From Bacillota bacterium (GTDB lineage: Bacteria > Bacillota > Clostridia > Lachnospirales > Bianqueaceae), in the NCBI GenBank assembly GCA_017441925.1, contig JAFRUE010000011.1, positions 1 through 64,000 on the forward strand: a stretch of 64,000 nt of DNA, in the 5' to 3' direction. The notes beneath the pieces were generated by a model. It saw nothing but the letters and a program-made list of their open reading frames with translations, was not told the origin of the DNA and searched no databases. Positions 60,867-64,000 of this stretch are shown in pieces. Within the stretch, counting starts at the first letter, position 1. The number at the start of each line of letters is the position of its first letter. Position numbers and translations under genes: made by a program.

Positions 60867-62911
60867 AAAGTACAGAATGCGCAGGGACGCCTCTGACGCA
60901 GCTGAAGGGCGTGGGCCATGCAAGGGCACAGGCCCTTTTTAGAACCGGAATCGAGACAGCCGAGCAGCTCGTGACTTATTATCCTAGGGATTACGAGGAC
61001 CGCAGGGAGCTGACTCCGATCGCGAACGTTAAGATCGGCGACAGCGTCATGATCCGGGCAAAGCTCGTCAATACGCCTTCGACCTTCCGCAAAGGACGGC
61101 TCGCGATCACGCGGGCCCGTGCAGAGGACGGAACGGGACATATCCAGCTCGTCTGGTTCAACCAGGCTTATATTTCCAAGAACCTGGAAGCCGGCAGAGA
61201 ATATGTCTTCATCGGCAGGGCGGACCATAAATACAATACATTATCGCTTCTTTCTCCCAAATGGAAAGAAGCACTCGACGATGAGCGGGGGATCCTGCCC
61301 ATCTACCCCCTTAAAGAAGGCCTGACGCAGGACTTCCTCCGTCAGACGATGCGGCAGGCACTTGAGCTGCCGACGCTGCGGGAGTATATGCCGGTCGAGA
61401 TCCGCAGCCGCTACAGACTTGCGGAATACAGTTATGCCAGCCATCAGATCCATTTCCCGGATACTCCGGAGGATGTGGATCTCGCGAAAGCCAGGCTTGT
61501 TTTCGACGAACTGTTCATGCTGCGGCTCGCGCTGCTGCAGGTCAAGAACAACCGGATCTTTGCGAAAAACGGCTACAGGATCCCGCCTGCGCCGGATGAA
61601 GCCAAACTGCGGGACCGCCTCGGTTTCGCGCTGACCAAAGCGCAGGAGAGGACGGTTCAGGAGATCCTTGCGGATCTGGATTCCGACAAAGCCATGAACC
61701 GTCTGGTCCAGGGCGACGTGGGCTCCGGCAAGACCGCGGTCGCCATGATCGCGCTTTTCGCGGCGGCAAGAGCCGGCCGGCAGGCCGTTATGATGGCCCC
61801 GACCGAAGTCCTCGCGAAACAGCATTATCAGAATATCCGCGATCTCATGGAGCCGCTCGGCGTACGGGTCGGTTTCCTTTCGGGATCGCTTACAGCCGCG
61901 CAGAAACGTGACGCTGACGAGAAGATCCAGTTGGGTCTCTACGATATCGTGATCGGGACGCATTCCCTGATCCAGGAGAATGTGGAATATGCACGGCTCG
62001 GACTCGTGATCACGGACGAGCAGCACCGTTTCGGCGTGCGGCAGAGAGCAGCGCTGGCCGCAAAGAGCGAGATGCCCAACGTTCTGGTCATGACCGCGAC
62101 ACCGATCCCGCGGACGCTCGCAATGGTCCTTTACGGGGACATGGACATCTCGGTGCTCGACGAGAAACCGCCGGGCAGGACGCCTGTTTCCACGTATTGC
62201 GTGAACTCTGATTTCGAGACAAGGATCGACAATTTTATCGCGAAGCAGGTGCGTGCGGGGCATCAGGTCTACATTATCTGTCCCGCCGTAACGGAATCCG
62301 AGACAGGAGATCTGCATACGGTCATGGAATACGGGGCTTTCCTCGCCAAGGAGGTTTTCCCCGAGTTCAAGGTCGGGCTCCTGTACGGTGCGATGAAAAA
62401 CGCCGAAAAAGAGCAGGTCATGCAGGCTTTCTACGACGGGGAGATCCAGATCCTGGTATCTACGACGGTCGTAGAGGTCGGTGTCGACGTTCCCAACGCG
62501 AACCTGATCGTGATCCAGAACGCGGAGAGATTCGGCCTGGCCCAGCTCCATCAGCTGCGCGGCCGAGTCGGACGCGGCAAGGCGGAATCCTACTGCGTGC
62601 TGATGACGGATTCGGAACAGGTGCTTACCCGCCGCAGGATGAAAGTGCTGGTCGATTCCGAGGACGGTTTCTTTATTGCGGAGGAGGATCTGCGTCTGCG
62701 CGGAGCCGGGGATCTGTTCGGCCTGCGGCAGCACGGACTGCCTGAACTGCATCTGGCGGATCTCGCGAGAGACCTGCCGACACTGCGCGACGCGGGCGAA
62801 GCCGCCGCGGCAGTGCTCCGGGACGATCCTGATCTGTCCCTGGAAGGACACTACTTACTGAAACAGAAGGTACAAGAGTATATTGCGCGCGGAGATGAAA
62901 CCGCGCTGTAA
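60863..62911 (+). CDS. recG: ATP-dependent DNA helicase RecG
   Basis: A 682-aa branch-migrating helicase that regresses stalled forks. The N-terminal wedge/OB domain is followed by Walker A GDVGSGKTA, DEQH (ITDEQHRFG), TATPIPRT and the late QLRGRVGRG motif. Full length. Coupled to the kinase gene by ATGA overlap. Confidence 0.97.
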   Translation: MKSTECAGTPLTQLKGVGHARAQALFRTGIETAEQLVTYYPRDYEDRRELTPIANVKIGDSVMIRAKLVNTPSTFRKGRLAITRARAEDGTGHIQLVWFNQAYISKNLEAGREYVFIGRADHKYNTLSLLSPKWKEALDDERGILPIYPLKEGLTQDFLRQTMRQALELPTLREYMPVEIRSRYRLAEYSYASHQIHFPDTPEDVDLAKARLVFDELFMLRLALLQVKNNRIFAKNGYRIPPAPDEAKLRDRLGFALTKAQERTVQEILADLDSDKAMNRLVQGDVGSGKTAVAMIALFAAARAGRQAVMMAPTEVLAKQHYQNIRDLMEPLGVRVGFLSGSLTAAQKRDADEKIQLGLYDIVIGTHSLIQENVEYARLGLVITDEQHRFGVRQRAALAAKSEMPNVLVMTATPIPRTLAMVLYGDMDISVLDEKPPGRTPVSTYCVNSDFETRIDNFIAKQVRAGHQVYIICPAVTESETGDLHTVMEYGAFLAKEVFPEFKVGLLYGAMKNAEKEQVMQAFYDGEIQILVSTTVVEVGVDVPNANLIVIQNAERFGLAQLHQLRGRVGRGKAESYCVLMTDSEQVLTRRRMKVLVDSEDGFFIAEEDLRLRGAGDLFGLRQHGLPELHLADLARDLPTLRDAGEAAAAVLRDDPDLSLEGHYLLKQKVQEYIARGDETAL

Positions 62912-62925
62912 CAGGAGGCATTCAG

Positions 62926-63660
62926 ATGTTTTTCTTATTAAGCATGAATCCGATCCTGATCGCGGCAGCCGTGATCCCGGCGATTATCTTGCTGATTAAG
63001 GTCTACAGGGCGGACAAACTGGACAAAGAACCACCTTCCATGCTGATCAGCCTTGTGCTGCTCGGCGTCGCGAGCACGTTTGCCGCGATGATCACCGAAA
63101 GGATCGGCAGCGTGATCCTGCAGGCCGTGCCGTTCGACAGCGCGCGGAAATACAATTTCTTTATGTACTTTATCGTTGTTGCGTGCTCAGAAGAAGGCTT
63201 CAAGTATCTTGCGCTCTACAAGAGGACCTGGAAATCCGTATCCTTTAACTGCCAGTTTGACGGTGTGGTCTACGCGACATTCGTTTCGCTGGGATTTGCA
63301 CTGTGGGAAAATATCCAGTACGTCATGATGTACGGTTTCTCAACGGCGCTTGTCCGTGCGGTCACGGCAGTACCGGGCCACGCGTGTTTCGGCGTTTTCA
63401 TGGGTACATGGTATGGTCTTGCCAAACGCTATGAAGGCGCGGGCAACCGTGACGCTGCCAGTGTCTGCAAACTGGTCGCTTTCCTGCTGCCGACACTGCT
63501 GCACGGCGCGTATGATTACATCGCGACCATGGAAAGCTCTGCATTCAGCTTCACGTTCATCATCTTTGTGGCGGCAATGTTCATTCTTGCCTATATAATG
63601 GTCGTCAGGATGTCCAAAAACGACCGTTATATCGATAATCCGGGAGCAGACCGCTTCTGA
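62926..63660 (+). CDS. PrsW-family intramembrane metalloprotease
   Basis: A 244-aa integral membrane protein with about seven hydrophobic segments. The protease motifs are in order: CSEEGFKYLAL (EExxK), GFALWENIQYV, GHACFGVFMG and LHGAYDY, supplying the Glu and His residues of the metal site. Relatives in Bacillus cut anti-sigma factors such as RsiW; no sigma/anti-sigma pair is nearby. Starts 14 bp after recG with an AGGAGG site. Confidence 0.92.
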   Translation: MFFLLSMNPILIAAAVIPAIILLIKVYRADKLDKEPPSMLISLVLLGVASTFAAMITERIGSVILQAVPFDSARKYNFFMYFIVVACSEEGFKYLALYKRTWKSVSFNCQFDGVVYATFVSLGFALWENIQYVMMYGFSTALVRAVTAVPGHACFGVFMGTWYGLAKRYEGAGNRDAASVCKLVAFLLPTLLHGAYDYIATMESSAFSFTFIIFVAAMFILAYIMVVRMSKNDRYIDNPGADRF

Positions 63661-63690
63661 GCCGGTATTCCTCCCGTCTGATCATACAGT

Positions 63691-63743
63691 AAAACAAAAG
63701 GACTTCCGGGCTGATCGGTCTTCAGCATGGAAGTCCTGTTTTA
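63691..63743. terminator. Bidirectional terminator after prsW
   Basis: AGGACTTCC / GGAAGTCCT stem (63699-63737) extended by AAAACA/TGTTTT, between convergent genes. Confidence 0.75.
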
Positions 63744-63774
63744 TTGCTGTTAAAATCCTATGGCGGGAGAGGGG

Positions 63775-64000
63775 CTACCGGCCGCAGAACGCGAAAATCC
63801 TGTCGTAGAAATCTTTTGCTTCCTCGTATGCACCGTGCCCGAAGCCCTCATAAACATAAAGCTCACTCTCGCGGATCCTCCGGTTCAGTTCGTGAGCCGC
63901 ATCGTGTCCGACGGTGTTGTCCTGGTCTCCGGCGATGATCAGTGTAGGACAGGTGATCCGGGACAGTTCGTCCCGCGCGTCAAATTCCAGAATGGCACAG
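63775..64000 (-). CDS. Alpha/beta hydrolase, C-terminal part (cut by window edge)
   Basis: About 75 codons on the minus strand ending at TAG 63775-63777; the start lies beyond the right edge. The visible part has the C-terminal half of an alpha/beta hydrolase: LIIAGDQDNTVG with the acid Asp and YEGFGHGAYEE with the catalytic His. The nucleophile region is outside the window. Probably an esterase or lipase-like enzyme; nothing more specific can be said. Confidence 0.85.
   Translation of the reverse strand, partial: CAILEFDARDELSRITCPTLIIAGDQDNTVGHDAAHELNRRIRESELYVYEGFGHGAYEEAKDFYDRIFAFCGR

Noticed and set aside
59247..60929. 560-codon minus-strand open frame
   Set aside because: Fully antisense to the FakA-like kinase; an Arg/His-rich composition without domain motifs marks it as a shadow.
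61241..62851. 536-codon minus-strand open frame
   Set aside because: Antisense shadow of recG with no start signal or motif.

Overview
The window looks like a chromosomal segment of a GC-rich, gut-type Clostridia bacterium, most likely a Lachnospiraceae relative. This rests on the conserved core gene order (rqcH, yicC, remA, gmk, rpoZ, priA, def, fmt, rsmB, rlmN, PP2C phosphatase, PASTA kinase, rsgA, rpe, thiN), the Asp23/DhaL-kinase/recG order, a Cys-type sulfatase with an anaerobic maturase, and consensus sigma-A promoters with strong Shine-Dalgarno sites. The assignment is by gene order and protein family only; no database was searched.

Layout. 1-521: trailer end of a CRISPR array with 36-bp type II-like repeats; cas genes and leader lie off the left edge. 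534-6895: a nucleoside hydrolase and ADP-ribosylglycohydrolase pair, a divergent sulfatase and maturase pair, and an orphan sugar-type solute-binding lipoprotein. 6955-7650: a complete-looking IS200/IS605-type element carrying only tnpA. 7851-11405: a tight three-gene operon (UxaA-type dehydratase, HMGL/DmpG-type aldolase, D-2-hydroxyacid dehydrogenase) that looks like a sugar-acid catabolic module. 11528-12151: an AT-richer YefM/YoeB toxin-antitoxin cassette with its own promoter, a periodic operator and a terminator. 12161-14124: a serine hydrolase and a sugar isomerase/epimerase read from divergent promoters. 14366-18330: a four-gene minus-strand operon (RHH protein, 2-hydroxyacid dehydrogenase, TIM-barrel-like protein of unknown function, SGNH hydrolase) with unusual intergenic clusters of a 5-N23-5 inverted-repeat element on both sides.

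18445-31732 is mixed: YihY/BrkB membrane protein plus folate-type ECF S component, LOG protein, GH35-like beta-galactosidase, MATE transporter, SbcCD nuclease, an (alpha/alpha)6 glycosidase and a class I amidotransferase. 31722-47001 is the housekeeping block for ribosome rescue, RNA and nucleotide metabolism, start-Met processing, rRNA methylation, cell-wall-responsive kinase signalling and thiamine. 47100-58419 holds a lipoprotein, two MATE transporters, an LCP ligase, the amino-sugar genes glmM and nagB, a Gfo/Idh/MocA oxidoreductase, two small membrane proteins and a type-B carboxylesterase. 58641-63660 carries asp23, a FakA-like kinase, recG and a PrsW-type protease; an alpha/beta hydrolase is cut by the right edge.

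The accessory genes together suggest scavenging of host or plant glycans and sugar acids (sulfatase, GH35, (alpha/alpha)6 hydrolase, esterases, dehydratase/aldolase, isomerase, Gfo/Idh/MocA enzyme). The most unusual non-coding signal is the family of CTGAA-N23-TTCAG type elements with conserved spacing and exchanged, still complementary, ends. A recurring GAACTGTCCCT motif accompanies them.
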